Shown: one piece after another, positions 1-9,471 of the stretch
Layout of the letters: the number at the start of each line of letters is the position of its first letter
Position numbering within the stretch: position 1 is the stretch's first letter
Origin: Algoriphagus sp. PAP.12
GTDB taxonomy: Bacteria > Bacteroidota > Bacteroidia > Cytophagales > Cyclobacteriaceae
Reading direction: 5' to 3'
Assembly (NCBI RefSeq): GCF_026652115.1
Contig: NZ_JAPPSQ010000014.1
Span: 62,001-126,000, forward strand
DNA length: 64,000 bases
The notes under the pieces: generated by a model
What the model saw: only the letters and a program-made list of their open reading frames with translations
The model's database searches: none
Told to the model about the DNA's origin: nothing
Made by a program: the position numbers and the translations under genes

Positions 1-1
1 T

Positions 2-2041
2 TTCTCTCCAAATGGTCAAAGTCTTGTCAATACTCCGGATGATAGATCTTTGAAAACGCTAAGAGATACTTATATCAAGTCGGATTATGTAACAAGTTTG
101 AAGGACCTCTATTTTATCCGAGGGACTGAAGGTAACGTTGGGAATCAATTTATCGCATTCATTCCGATTATGAGAGATTCCAATAATTTGGGGACCCTGT
201 ATTTGGAGTTGAAGCAATTGCGGGTTCAGCCAGGATCTGTTTACCCTAAACTTCTACTGGATAAAAAGTATAGCGAAAAGCTTGATCCTACTCGGTATGA
301 CTATGCCATTTTCAAGCAAGGCGAGTTGATCAGGAATATTGGTTCTTTCAATTATACCAATTCTTTACTTATTGAGCGTCTAGGTGAATCGAAGTTATTA
401 ACTACAGGGATTCATTCCAATGGCTACCATCATTTAGGAATTGCAAATGGGGATGAATTGATTGTGGTTTCATCTCAGAATAAGCCATTCTCTTATTTCT
501 TCGGAAATATCTCGCTTTACTTCGTGATTTTCGTCTTTCTGACCTTCTTCACGATTCTGATTCACTCTCTGTTCAAAGGGTATAAAACTTTTGAATTCAA
601 CTATTCCACCAAACTTCAGCTATATCTGAATTTTGCTTTTTTCTTCCCGATTATCATCATTTCTATCATTACAGTTGGGCTTTTGGCTAATAGTTACCGA
701 GAGGATTTGGATAGACAGTATATCCAGAAGGCAACTTTGATCAGAGGTAATTTGGCAAGTTTTCTTGGGGATAGGACACCCGATGAAGTCGATCAAGACC
801 AACTTAATGAAGAAGTGGTCACCTTGGCAAATACCATTGCTGCTGATATTCATTTGTATGATATAAATGGGGATCTTGAATCCACGAATCGGCCGAATAT
901 TTTCGATAAAAAGCTTTTGGCTCCAAGGATTAATCCTCAAGCGATTTCAGAGATAATAGAGCAAAATCAGGTTCAGTTTGTGGCTGAAGAAGAAATTGGA
1001 AAGCTAAGATACAAATCCGTTTACCTGGCAATTCCTTTTAGTTCCAGTCAGGGTACTTCAGCAATCGTGAGTGTGCCTTTCTTTGAGTCGGAAACGGAAT
1101 TGAATACTTTGATCGCTGATGTGTTAAGCAATATTTTCAATGCATTTGTCATCATATTTATCCTTTTTTTGATCGTTTCATTTTTTGTGTCCAAAAACCT
1201 GACTTTCCCTTTCCGTTTGTTGACTCAAAAGCTGAAGACAACCAATCTAGAAAATAATGAACCCATGCATTGGGATTCAAAAGATGAGATCGGATTGCTG
1301 GTCAATGAATACAACAATATGCTTTTCAAGCTTGAGGCTAGTAAGAAAGTCTTGGCTTCTTCGGAAAAAGAATCTGCTTGGAAAGAAATGGCAAAACAAG
1401 TGGCGCATGAGATTAAAAACCCTTTGACTCCAATGAAACTGACTTTGCAGCATTTGTTAAGGTTGGAAGAGGCTGGACGTTTGGATGATTTGCAAAAGTT
1501 GAGAAAGTCATTGGAAACGCTTATCCATCAAGTTGATGCCTTAAGTGGAATTGCATCCTCATTTAGCACTTTTGCAAAAATGCCTCTACCAAAGAATGAA
1601 CGAATGAACTTCAAGGAAGTAGTGATGCGTGTTTTGGATTTGTACAAGAATGATGAAAAGTTGGAACTTCAATTTCAGGATGATTCTTATGCAAGTGATA
1701 TCCCAATTATGGGTGATGAAAAATTGTTCGGCAGGGTGATTTCAAATTTGATTATTAATGGATCTCAAGCTGTAGAAGAGGATAAGTTTCCAATTATCAA
1801 AGTGTGGCTTTGGATGACCGATGAGGCTGTTTTTCTTGAAATTGCGGACAATGGAAAAGGGATTCCAACTGAACTTAGGGATAAGATTTTTATTCCAAAT
1901 TTCAGTACAAAATCCACAGGGTCGGGATTAGGATTGGCCATCGCTAAATCAGGAGTCGAAACCGCAGGTGGCAAAATCTGGTTTGAAACTGAGGTGGGAG
2001 TTGGGACTACTTTCTACCTTACTTTTCCAATTATTCAATAA
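2..2041 (+). CDS. NtrY-like membrane sensor histidine kinase (5' end outside window)
   Basis: Membrane histidine kinase that would autophosphorylate and pass phosphate to a response regulator not seen here. The reading frame is open to the left edge, so the true start is missing; 679 residues are visible. Hydrophobic segments occur near nt 485-575, 620-690 and 1120-1195, with extracytoplasmic stretches between them. A HAMP-like linker follows, then a HisKA H-box (VAHEIKNPLTP, His codon at 1406), an N-box (NLIINGSQAVEE), a G1 box (DNGKGIP) and a G2 box (GSGLGLAIAKS). All catalytic motifs are intact. The AHEIKNPLTPMK version of the H-box is typical of NtrY-type kinases. It is followed 43 bp later by an outer-membrane protein gene on the same strand, possibly co-transcribed. 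The family is clear; the signal sensed is unknown. Confidence 0.9.
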   Translation, partial: FSPNGQSLVNTPDDRSLKTLRDTYIKSDYVTSLKDLYFIRGTEGNVGNQFIAFIPIMRDSNNLGTLYLELKQLRVQPGSVYPKLLLDKKYSEKLDPTRYDYAIFKQGELIRNIGSFNYTNSLLIERLGESKLLTTGIHSNGYHHLGIANGDELIVVSSQNKPFSYFFGNISLYFVIFVFLTFFTILIHSLFKGYKTFEFNYSTKLQLYLNFAFFFPIIIISIITVGLLANSYREDLDRQYIQKATLIRGNLASFLGDRTPDEVDQDQLNEEVVTLANTIAADIHLYDINGDLESTNRPNIFDKKLLAPRINPQAISEIIEQNQVQFVAEEEIGKLRYKSVYLAIPFSSSQGTSAIVSVPFFESETELNTLIADVLSNIFNAFVIIFILFLIVSFFVSKNLTFPFRLLTQKLKTTNLENNEPMHWDSKDEIGLLVNEYNNMLFKLEASKKVLASSEKESAWKEMAKQVAHEIKNPLTPMKLTLQHLLRLEEAGRLDDLQKLRKSLETLIHQVDALSGIASSFSTFAKMPLPKNERMNFKEVVMRVLDLYKNDEKLELQFQDDSYASDIPIMGDEKLFGRVISNLIINGSQAVEEDKFPIIKVWLWMTDEAVFLEIADNGKGIPTELRDKIFIPNFSTKSTGSGLGLAIAKSGVETAGGKIWFETEVGVGTTFYLTFPIIQ

Positions 2042-2084
2042 GTAGATTTTTTTACCTTGTTAGGGAAAGGGTCAAGTCTACCAA

Positions 2085-5000
2085 ATGCAAAAATGCCTGC
2101 TTTCTGTACTTTTTTTCTTCCTGATACTTTTTCAAGTTCAGGCTCAGGAAACTTGTCGCCAAGTTAAGGTTGAAGACTTGAAAAATGGAATTGAATTAGA
2201 TTCTCTGTCCGGGGTCGAGGAAAGTATAATCATCAAAGATGCCTCGGGGAAAGACTATCCATTTTCATTTGACCTCAATAAAAACTGGATCCGATTAGAT
2301 TCTACTATTCAGGTTAATGTAGAGGTCCTAACGCTTTGTTATCGGACTTTTTCAATTCGATTTGATAAGCCTCTGGCAAAAAGAACTCTGGCTGTAAACT
2401 ATGATTCTGCGGCACTTTTTAAGGATACAAGGTTAGCCCCAAGGCAAAATCTGAATATTCAGGAGGAATTATTTCCAAGTACCAATCTGTATAAAACCGG
2501 TAGTTTAACTCGGGGGATATCTGTCGGGAATACACAAAATGTCTTTGTCAATTCTGCATTGAATCTTCAACTCGAAGGTGAGATTGCAGAAAATCTAAAC
2601 ATCCGAGCCAGTATTACGGATCAAAATGTTCCATTTCAACCTGAGGGAAATACGCAGCAAATTCAAGATTTTGATAATGTTCTGATTGAGCTGTATAACG
2701 ATGATTTTAACCTAGCGGCTGGTGATGTCGTTTTGCAACAAAGGCAAAGTGAGTTCTTGAGATATTATAAAAATGTTCAAGGACTTCAACTCACTACCTA
2801 TTATCAGATGAAAGGGGGATGGGAGGCCAGTACTCAAGCTTTTGCTTCTATTGCCAAAGGGAAATTCGCTTCGATTCAAGTCCCGATTTTGGAAGGTGTT
2901 CTTGGTCCCTATCGATTGAATGGACCCAACAACGAGCGTTTTATCATCATAATGGCGAACTCAGAGCGGGTTTTTTTGGATGGCAAGCAATTGCAACGAG
3001 GATTCAATGCAGATTATGTGATCGACTACAATCAGGCTGAAATCACTTTTACTCCCAAAGTCTTGATCACACAATACTCCCGGGTTCGGGTTGATTTTGA
3101 GTATGCAGAACGGAATTATTCGCGATCCATCACCGGTGCAAACCACCTCCAGACAAACGGGAAGGTTGATTTGTACCTGAATTATTATCAGGAAAAAGAC
3201 AACAGAAATCGACCGCTTTTTACAGAATTCAATCAAGAAGAACTGAGTTTATTGGCAAGCGTAGGAGATGATGTTGATAAGGCCCGTATTCCAAGAATTG
3301 ACTCTGTGGCCTACGATGTGAATTTGATCTTGTATGAGAAAATTGTAGAGCAGACTTCCGATGTTCCTTTGGTTTATTACCAATATTCTACAGATCCCGA
3401 AAAAGCTCATTTTGACCTTTCATTTTCTCAAGTTGGTTTTGGAAATGGAGATTATCGGCGAATGAATCAATTGTCCAATGGAACAGTCTACGAGTATGTC
3501 CCCAGAATCAATGGTCAACCCCAGGGAGATTACTCCATTCTGACCCAATTGGCAGCTCCGGATAGCAAAAGGATGGTGACAGCAGGTACTCGAATCAAAG
3601 TTGGAGATCATGAAAAAGTCTATACCGAATTAGCCCTTTCTTCCAGAGATGAAAATTTATTTTCTACGATCGATGATGAAAATAATCAAGGTTTTGGATG
3701 GAAAATCGGTCTTCAATCCGAGGATAGAAGAGTCGATTTATTCAAGGGCTATACTTTCAAAGGGCAAACGGAATACGAGTACAATTCCACCAATTTCAAT
3801 TTTATAGATCGATTCAGATATATAGAGTTTGATCGGGATTGGGGGATCACACAACAAGAATTAGAAAATGCAGCTTCCGAACAATTTTTGAAAGCAGGAT
3901 TTAGCTTGGATAAAGATTCAGATAACTCTTTTGATTATTTGTTTTATCACAGAAATAGAAATGAAGTTCTTAGTGGTACCCAACACTCTGCTCATTGGAA
4001 TCTGAAAGTAGGGAATAGGTTTTACCTGAGAAATGAGTTTTTCAATCTCCAAAGCCAGAAAGACACAACTTCAACTGACTGGCTCCGCTACCTGGGGGAT
4101 GTTTCCTATCGATCCAAAGTTTTGGTGCCGGGCTATCGTTTTTCAGTAGACAGAAACTCGCTCCGTCACAATCAAAGTGACTCCGTTTTGAGTACTGCCA
4201 TGAACTATCGGGAGCATTTACTTTACCTTAAGAGCAATGATACGCTTTCTGTAGCATTTCGGGCAGATGCAGCTTGGAGAGAGGATAGAGCTCCTTTTGA
4301 TGGTGTTTTGAAAAATGATACCAAGGCATTTACCAGTAATTTTAGCTTTCAAAAGCAATGGAAGAAACATTCTTTGACGAGTACATTTACCTATCGGGAA
4401 TTGGAGTTTTTGCAGAGAGATCTTCCTTCGGAAATGACGGTAATGGGGAAGGTGGACTACTTGGGATCGATAGGAAAGAACTTGATCAGAAATGAATTGA
4501 GCTATGCTTTAGGAAACGGGCGGGAGTTGCAACGGGAATTTGTATTCATTCCAGCCCCAAATGGAGATGGTACTCGCACTTGGCGGGATGACAATGGAGA
4601 TGGGATCCAGCAACTGAATGAATTTTATTTAGCGATTAACCCGGAAGAAAAACTCTACATCAAAATCTTTGTTCCTACAGACACTTATGTGCAAGCCTAC
4701 ACTACTTTATTAAATTATCGAATTCAGGCCAAGTTTCCGGATGCGTGGAAAGAAGAAGGTGGAGCAAAAAGTTTTCTCCAGAAATTTTCTAATACAAGTA
4801 GCTTGAGTGTTGAGAAAAAAGTTACTTCAGAAGACTTTAAAGACCGAATCAATCCGTTTATAGGAGGTGTAAATCGACAGGATATTTTGTCTTTGAGACA
4901 GGTGATTCGGACCAGTTTCTTTTTCAATCGAGCTTCTTCCCTTTATGGGTTTGATCTTTCCTACTATGATTCCCAGTGGAAACAATTGCTTTCAGGAGGT

Positions 5001-5546
5001 TTTGAAGACCTGATTCAAAAAGACTGGAAGCTAAACACTCGGTATAATTTTACCAATCGGACAACTTTGAGAATATTGGCCTCTCAAGGAAATCGACTTT
5101 CCTCTTCGGATTTCTTATCAAACAGAAACTACCGAGTAAATCAAAAAAGTATTGGTCCAGAATTTATCTGGCAACCGAGTCCAAATTTGAGAGGGACAGC
5201 TTCCTATTCTTTCACTGGGAAAGAAAATCTTGAGAACCTGGAGTTTGATGAAAAAGCTCAAATACATCAAACTGGGGTAGATTTTAGATATGCAAAAGCC
5301 ATCAAAACAACTATCAATGCAAATCTGAAGTGGATCGAAATTTCCTACAATGGAGAAATGAATTCCCCTGTTGGTTACGAAATGTTGCAAGCTTTAACCC
5401 CAGGAACCAATATTACCTGGACCCTCAATTGGCTACAAAAGATTGGGGAAGGACTTCAATTAAATATGGTATACGAAGGCCGAAATTCTCAGGGGCTGGA
5501 TAGGATAGTTCATGTGGGAAGAATGCAAGTAACGGCTCTGTTTTGA
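2085..5546 (+). CDS. Large putative outer-membrane beta-barrel protein, function unknown
   Basis: A 1153-residue exported protein that I do not recognise as a named family. The N-terminus has a signal peptide (hydrophobic run ending at QAQ, about residue 21). The first 130 residues look like a small beta domain. From about residue 135, starting at GSLTRGISVGNTQN, the protein has long alternating polar/aromatic strands to the C-terminus, which ends in MQVTALF, a Phe-terminated final strand as expected of an outer-membrane barrel. There is no TonB plug or carboxypeptidase-like domain, so it is not a standard TonB receptor. A stretch near nt 4580-4620 is rich in Asp, Asn and Gly (WRDDNGDGIQQLNEF), resembling a calcium-binding loop. 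Barrel assignment is inference from strand pattern and C-terminus. Confidence 0.75.
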   Translation: MQKCLLSVLFFFLILFQVQAQETCRQVKVEDLKNGIELDSLSGVEESIIIKDASGKDYPFSFDLNKNWIRLDSTIQVNVEVLTLCYRTFSIRFDKPLAKRTLAVNYDSAALFKDTRLAPRQNLNIQEELFPSTNLYKTGSLTRGISVGNTQNVFVNSALNLQLEGEIAENLNIRASITDQNVPFQPEGNTQQIQDFDNVLIELYNDDFNLAAGDVVLQQRQSEFLRYYKNVQGLQLTTYYQMKGGWEASTQAFASIAKGKFASIQVPILEGVLGPYRLNGPNNERFIIIMANSERVFLDGKQLQRGFNADYVIDYNQAEITFTPKVLITQYSRVRVDFEYAERNYSRSITGANHLQTNGKVDLYLNYYQEKDNRNRPLFTEFNQEELSLLASVGDDVDKARIPRIDSVAYDVNLILYEKIVEQTSDVPLVYYQYSTDPEKAHFDLSFSQVGFGNGDYRRMNQLSNGTVYEYVPRINGQPQGDYSILTQLAAPDSKRMVTAGTRIKVGDHEKVYTELALSSRDENLFSTIDDENNQGFGWKIGLQSEDRRVDLFKGYTFKGQTEYEYNSTNFNFIDRFRYIEFDRDWGITQQELENAASEQFLKAGFSLDKDSDNSFDYLFYHRNRNEVLSGTQHSAHWNLKVGNRFYLRNEFFNLQSQKDTTSTDWLRYLGDVSYRSKVLVPGYRFSVDRNSLRHNQSDSVLSTAMNYREHLLYLKSNDTLSVAFRADAAWREDRAPFDGVLKNDTKAFTSNFSFQKQWKKHSLTSTFTYRELEFLQRDLPSEMTVMGKVDYLGSIGKNLIRNELSYALGNGRELQREFVFIPAPNGDGTRTWRDDNGDGIQQLNEFYLAINPEEKLYIKIFVPTDTYVQAYTTLLNYRIQAKFPDAWKEEGGAKSFLQKFSNTSSLSVEKKVTSEDFKDRINPFIGGVNRQDILSLRQVIRTSFFFNRASSLYGFDLSYYDSQWKQLLSGGFEDLIQKDWKLNTRYNFTNRTTLRILASQGNRLSSSDFLSNRNYRVNQKSIGPEFIWQPSPNLRGTASYSFTGKENLENLEFDEKAQIHQTGVDFRYAKAIKTTINANLKWIEISYNGEMNSPVGYEMLQALTPGTNITWTLNWLQKIGEGLQLNMVYEGRNSQGLDRIVHVGRMQVTALF

Positions 5547-5556
5547 TAAAAAAATG

Positions 5557-5564
5557 TAACTTTG
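5557..5564 (+). promoter_or_regulatory. Candidate -7 promoter element for the SDR-ispG operon
   Basis: TAACTTTG matches the Bacteroidota -7 consensus TAnnTTTG and lies 48 bp before the SDR start codon. I see no TTTG at the expected -33 spacing, so this is a partial match only. Confidence 0.3.
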
Positions 5565-5611
5565 CTTCAAGTAAATAGTTGTCATGCTAACTATTAAAAC
5601 ACTAACAAAAT

Positions 5612-6316
5612 ATGCCCAAAAGCATCTTAGTCACAGGCGGTACCAAAGGAATCGGAAGAGCTATTATCTACCGATTTGCTAAGGAAGGATTTGATATTGC
5701 CACCTGCGCAAGAAACGAGCATGATTTAGGAAATCTAAAATCTGATTTAGAATCCAAATTCCCTGAGATCAAGGTGTTGGCTTTAGTTGCGGATCTTTCG
5801 AAAAAAGAGGAAGTGACTCGATTTTCAGAGCAAGTGAAAAATTTTTGCCATCCCGATGTATTGATCAATAATACTGGAGTATTTCTTCCAGGTTCTATTT
5901 ACAATGAACCTGAAGGGAACTTTGAATTGATGATGCATACCAATTTGTTTTCCGCTTATTACTTGATTCGGGAATTCGTTCCTGATATGGTAGAGCGGAA
6001 TTCCGGTCATATTTTCAGCATGGGATCTATAGCTGGAACCACAGCTTATGCCAACGGTGGAAGCTATGCGATTTCCAAATGGGCTATGTTGGGTATGACC
6101 AAATGTTTGCGCGAAGAAATGAAAGAACATCAGGTGAAAGTCACTTCGATTTTGCCGGGTGCAACTTATACTGCAAGCTGGGAAGGAGTGGATTTGCCTG
6201 TTGAGCGATTCATGAAATCCGAAGATGTTGCAGAATCTGTTTGGGGAGCTTATAACCTTTCACCCCAATCCGTTGTTGAAGAATTAATAATCCGTCCCCA
6301 ATTAGGCGATATTTAA
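5612..6316 (+). CDS. SDR-family NAD(P)-dependent oxidoreductase
   Basis: Short-chain dehydrogenase of 234 residues, near the usual family length of about 240-250. The N-terminal cofactor motif TGGTKGIG sits at residues 8-15, an NNTG motif follows near residue 87, and the catalytic pattern is a Ser near MGSIAG plus YAISK (Tyr and Lys spaced by three). The substrate cannot be read from sequence. The ispG ATG follows four bases after its stop codon, so the two are almost certainly translated from one transcript; whether they are functionally linked is unknown. Cytoplasmic, no signal peptide. Confidence 0.9.
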   Translation: MPKSILVTGGTKGIGRAIIYRFAKEGFDIATCARNEHDLGNLKSDLESKFPEIKVLALVADLSKKEEVTRFSEQVKNFCHPDVLINNTGVFLPGSIYNEPEGNFELMMHTNLFSAYYLIREFVPDMVERNSGHIFSMGSIAGTTAYANGGSYAISKWAMLGMTKCLREEMKEHQVKVTSILPGATYTASWEGVDLPVERFMKSEDVAESVWGAYNLSPQSVVEELIIRPQLGDI

Positions 6317-6320
6317 GAAT

Positions 6321-8303
6321 ATGGACCCAATCGTAAAAGTCAGTGAGCCTCATTACTGCAATAGTTTAACATCCTATTCCAGAAGAAAGACCATCCCTGT
6401 TCGAGTAGGTGATGTGTTGATCGGTGGGGATAACCCAATAGTTGTCCAGTCGATGACAACAGTAGATACCATGGATACGAATGGCTCGGTAGAGCAATGT
6501 ATCCGCATGATTGAAAGCGGATGTCAATTGGTAAGGATTACTGCCCCAAGTATGAAGGAGGCTGAAAATCTCCGAAATATAAAAGCGGAATTGAGGAAAA
6601 GGGGCTATAACACTCCTTTGGTTGCGGATATCCACTTTACACCAAATGCTGCTGAATTAGCCGCTAGAATTGTAGAAAAAGTCCGGATCAATCCCGGGAA
6701 TTACGCGGATAAAAAGAAGTTTGAGGTCATCGAATATACCGATGAAAGCTATCAAGATGAATTAGCAAGAATACAGGAGCGATTTCTTCCTTTGGTGAAA
6801 ATCTGCAAGGAAAACGGAACTGCGATGCGAATTGGAACCAATCATGGTTCGCTTTCGGATCGAATCATGAGCCGTTATGGAGATACGCCACTAGGAATGG
6901 TAGAATCAGCTTTGGAGTTTTTAAGAATCTGTGAAAGTGAAAACTTCCATGATATTGTCATTTCTATGAAGTCTTCCAACACGCAAGTGATGGTTCAGGC
7001 ATATCGATTATTGGTTCAAAAACTGGATGAAGGAGGTTTTAAACCTTATCCTCTACACTTGGGAGTGACTGAAGCCGGAGAGGCGGAAGATGGTAGGATC
7101 AAATCTGCTGTGGGAATTGGGACACTACTGGAAGATGGGTTGGGAGATACGGTTCGTGTTTCACTGACAGAAGATCCGGAATTCGAAGCTCCTGTTGCCA
7201 AAGCATTGATTGATCGCTACACTGATCGTGCGGGACATCAAGATATCGAGCCTATTTCAGACTATTCTATCAACCCTTTTGAATACACCAAGCGACATAC
7301 AGCTGAGGTTTACAACTTCGGTGATCACAATGTTCCTAGAGTAATCACTGATATTTCACGAGTTGAGAAGGTGACTGAAAAGGAAATGAAAGCTGTTGGG
7401 CATTTCTACCTTCCTGAATTGGATAAGTGGAAAATGAATGACATTGGATGTGATTTTGTGTATTCTGGATCCAATCCTATTCCCTTTATGCTCCCAAATG
7501 GCATGAAGGAAATCCAGAATTATGAAATTTGGAAACAAGCTCCGGATCAGGTAAATAAGTTTCCTCTTTTCTCTTTAGCTGAGGCAAATGATTCTGTAAT
7601 AAGGCATTCTGAGTTGAATTTCTTGGAAATTCTGGATACTCAAATGGATGAAGCAATTTCATTTGTGGAGGAAAAGAAGAATTGGGTTTTGATTCTCAAG
7701 ACCAACAACAAACACGGGATGCCAGCGATGAGGGCTTCGATGATCAAGCTTTTGCAAAGCAAAAATGAGATTCCGGTAGTGATGAAAGTCAGCTATCCTG
7801 ATCAGACTACTGATATGACCATGCTTTACACCGCTACAGATGTCGGGGGGTTGTTGATCGATGGATTGGGGGATGGTATCATGATGTCTTTGGAGAATGA
7901 AGGAGAGCATACTCGTGAAGAAATATTGGATCAGGTCAAACTGCATAATTCTGTGTCATTTGGAGTCTTGCAAGCAGCAAGAACCCGAATGTCCAAAACT
8001 GAATATATTTCATGTCCATCTTGTGGAAGAACCTTATTTGACCTGCAAGAAACCACGGCAATGATCCGTAAAAGAACCGACCATTTGAAAGGTGTGAAAA
8101 TCGGCATTATGGGTTGTATCGTGAATGGCCCGGGTGAAATGGCCGATGCGGACTATGGATATGTTGGTTCTGGAAAAGGAAAAATCACGCTTTACAAAGG
8201 AAAAGAGGTAGTGAAACGCTCAGTACCTTCAAAAAATGCGGTGGATGAATTGATTGAAATCATTCGTGAAGATGGAATGTGGAACGAACCTGAAAGTATT
8301 TGA
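6321..8303 (+). CDS. ispG: 4-hydroxy-3-methylbut-2-enyl diphosphate synthase, long form
   Basis: IspG (GcpE) converts 2-C-methylerythritol 2,4-cyclodiphosphate to HMBPP in the MEP isoprenoid pathway, using a [4Fe-4S] cluster. The protein has 660 residues rather than the roughly 370 of the E. coli enzyme. This is the long three-domain form known from plants, Chlamydiae and Bacteroidota, in which an extra domain separates the TIM barrel from the C-terminal cluster domain. The barrel starts with VRVGDVLIGG and VVQSMTTVDT. The cluster ligands are visible as CPSC (Cys565 and Cys568) and GCIVNGPGE (Cys599, with the Glu at about 606). A later pathway counterpart, dxr, lies at 59.7 kb in this window. 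It is preceded closely by an SDR gene and followed after 30 bp by a small membrane protein gene. Confidence 0.97.
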   Translation: MDPIVKVSEPHYCNSLTSYSRRKTIPVRVGDVLIGGDNPIVVQSMTTVDTMDTNGSVEQCIRMIESGCQLVRITAPSMKEAENLRNIKAELRKRGYNTPLVADIHFTPNAAELAARIVEKVRINPGNYADKKKFEVIEYTDESYQDELARIQERFLPLVKICKENGTAMRIGTNHGSLSDRIMSRYGDTPLGMVESALEFLRICESENFHDIVISMKSSNTQVMVQAYRLLVQKLDEGGFKPYPLHLGVTEAGEAEDGRIKSAVGIGTLLEDGLGDTVRVSLTEDPEFEAPVAKALIDRYTDRAGHQDIEPISDYSINPFEYTKRHTAEVYNFGDHNVPRVITDISRVEKVTEKEMKAVGHFYLPELDKWKMNDIGCDFVYSGSNPIPFMLPNGMKEIQNYEIWKQAPDQVNKFPLFSLAEANDSVIRHSELNFLEILDTQMDEAISFVEEKKNWVLILKTNNKHGMPAMRASMIKLLQSKNEIPVVMKVSYPDQTTDMTMLYTATDVGGLLIDGLGDGIMMSLENEGEHTREEILDQVKLHNSVSFGVLQAARTRMSKTEYISCPSCGRTLFDLQETTAMIRKRTDHLKGVKIGIMGCIVNGPGEMADADYGYVGSGKGKITLYKGKEVVKRSVPSKNAVDELIEIIREDGMWNEPESI

Positions 8304-8333
8304 GTTTAAAGAGTGAGTTAACAAAACGAAGCC

Positions 8334-8528
8334 ATGCCAGAAGAAAATAAAGTAAAAGAGTTTTTCAAATTGGGAGAGGTAGGTAACTACTTTATTAGGG
8401 TTTTCCAAAAGCCTGATCCCTCCAAGCCTACTAGCTTTAATTTGAGAATGATGCATGGTATCAATAAGATTTCCATAGTCATTTTCCTTCTCGCCTTAAT
8501 CATTTGGACCATCAAAAGGTTTATATAA
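8334..8528 (+). CDS. Small DUF6728-like membrane protein
   Basis: A 64-residue protein with a polar, Lys-rich N-terminal half and one C-terminal transmembrane helix (ISIVIFLLALIIWTI), so a single-pass inner-membrane protein. The combination FFKLGEVGNYF, a Pro/Lys-rich turn and MHGINKISI recalls the DUF6728 family of Bacteroidota small proteins; this match is from memory and its function is unknown. The gene starts 30 bp after ispG and is followed directly by a strong terminator, so it is probably the last gene of the SDR-ispG operon. Confidence 0.75.
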   Translation: MPEENKVKEFFKLGEVGNYFIRVFQKPDPSKPTSFNLRMMHGINKISIVIFLLALIIWTIKRFI

Positions 8529-8547
8529 TCTGAAAAAGTGTTTCAAA

Positions 8548-8579
8548 ATACCTGATCCAACCGGTCAGGTATTTTTTTT
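8548..8579 (+). terminator. Rho-independent terminator
   Basis: An 8-bp stem (ATACCTGA pairing with TCAGGTAT) is followed by a run of T. It ends the SDR-ispG-DUF6728 operon. Confidence 0.8.
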
Positions 8580-8643
8580 ATTGAGTTTTTCAAGATGATT
8601 GATTTTCGAGTAAATTTAAAACTTAACAAAAACCCTTAAACCC

Positions 8644-9393
8644 ATGAAGAATATCTATCTAATTGGACTGATGCTTATGGTTTCCTTTTCAGGTATTGCC
8701 CAACAATTGGAACAGGTGAATTCCAATTACTTTGAAATGAGAACTTATACCGCAAATGATGGCAAAATGCCTGATTTAGTAAAACGGTTTCAGAATCATA
8801 CGATGGCCATTTTTGAAAGGCTTGGGATGGAAAATATCATCTATTGGCTTCCAGTGGACGAATCCGACAATACTTTGACGTATATTTTGGGATACCCTGA
8901 TGCCAAGGCTCGAGATCGAATGTGGCAGGCATTTAATAATGATCCCGAGTGGCAAAAAGTTTATCAGGAGTCCATTGAAAATGGTAGGTTAGTTCGTGAG
9001 GTGCAGGAAGTTTTTATGATCAAAGCTCCTGGGCTAAATGATCATCCGATTCCAAGTCCAAGTGGTATCTTTCAGTTGAGAACCTATTATTGCTTTGACG
9101 GGAAAATCAATGATTTGCAGGCAAGATTCCGAAACCATACCCAAGACTTATTCGAAAAACAGGGATTGAAAAACTATATGTATTTTTTAACTGTCGAAAA
9201 AGATGGAAGTCAACCTAAACTGGTTTATTTCTTAGGAGATTCCAATCAACAAGCCTATGAGACGGCTTTTGATAACTTCAGAAAAGACCCAGAATGGATC
9301 AAGGCCCGAGATGCCTCAGAAAAAAATGGAAAGATTGTAGAGAAAGTCGATGCGAAATTTTTGAAGACTTTGCCTTTCTCTCCGATGAAATAA
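8644..9393 (+). CDS. Exported tandem NIPSNAP-domain protein
   Basis: A 249-residue protein with a signal peptide (cleavage near GIAQQ, residue 20) and two copies of a NIPSNAP-like ferredoxin-fold domain. The repeats align visibly: FEMRTYTANDGKMPDL in the first and FQLRTYYCFDGKINDL in the second, each followed by a RFRNHT or RFQNHT motif and by a PEW motif near the end (DPEWQKV and DPEWIKA). NIPSNAP proteins form dimeric alpha-beta barrels; the bacterial members are mostly uncharacterised, so no reaction is assigned. It stands alone between a terminator and a convergent ABC-F gene. Confidence 0.85.
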   Translation: MKNIYLIGLMLMVSFSGIAQQLEQVNSNYFEMRTYTANDGKMPDLVKRFQNHTMAIFERLGMENIIYWLPVDESDNTLTYILGYPDAKARDRMWQAFNNDPEWQKVYQESIENGRLVREVQEVFMIKAPGLNDHPIPSPSGIFQLRTYYCFDGKINDLQARFRNHTQDLFEKQGLKNYMYFLTVEKDGSQPKLVYFLGDSNQQAYETAFDNFRKDPEWIKARDASEKNGKIVEKVDAKFLKTLPFSPMK

Positions 9394-9405
9394 AAAAAAT
9401 AGGAA

Positions 9406-9443
9406 GTGGTAAGTAATGAGTCATATCGATCACTACTTACCAC
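9406..9443. repeat. Long palindrome between convergent genes
   Basis: Arms of 14 bp with one mismatch (GTGGTAAGTAATGA against TCACTACTTACCAC) flank a 10-base loop. It lies between the 3' ends of the NIPSNAP and ABC-F genes. There is no adjacent T-run, so it may be a REP-like palindrome that also acts as a weak bidirectional terminator. Confidence 0.6.
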
Positions 9444-9471
9444 ATACAAATTTTACTGCATACAAAAAGTA

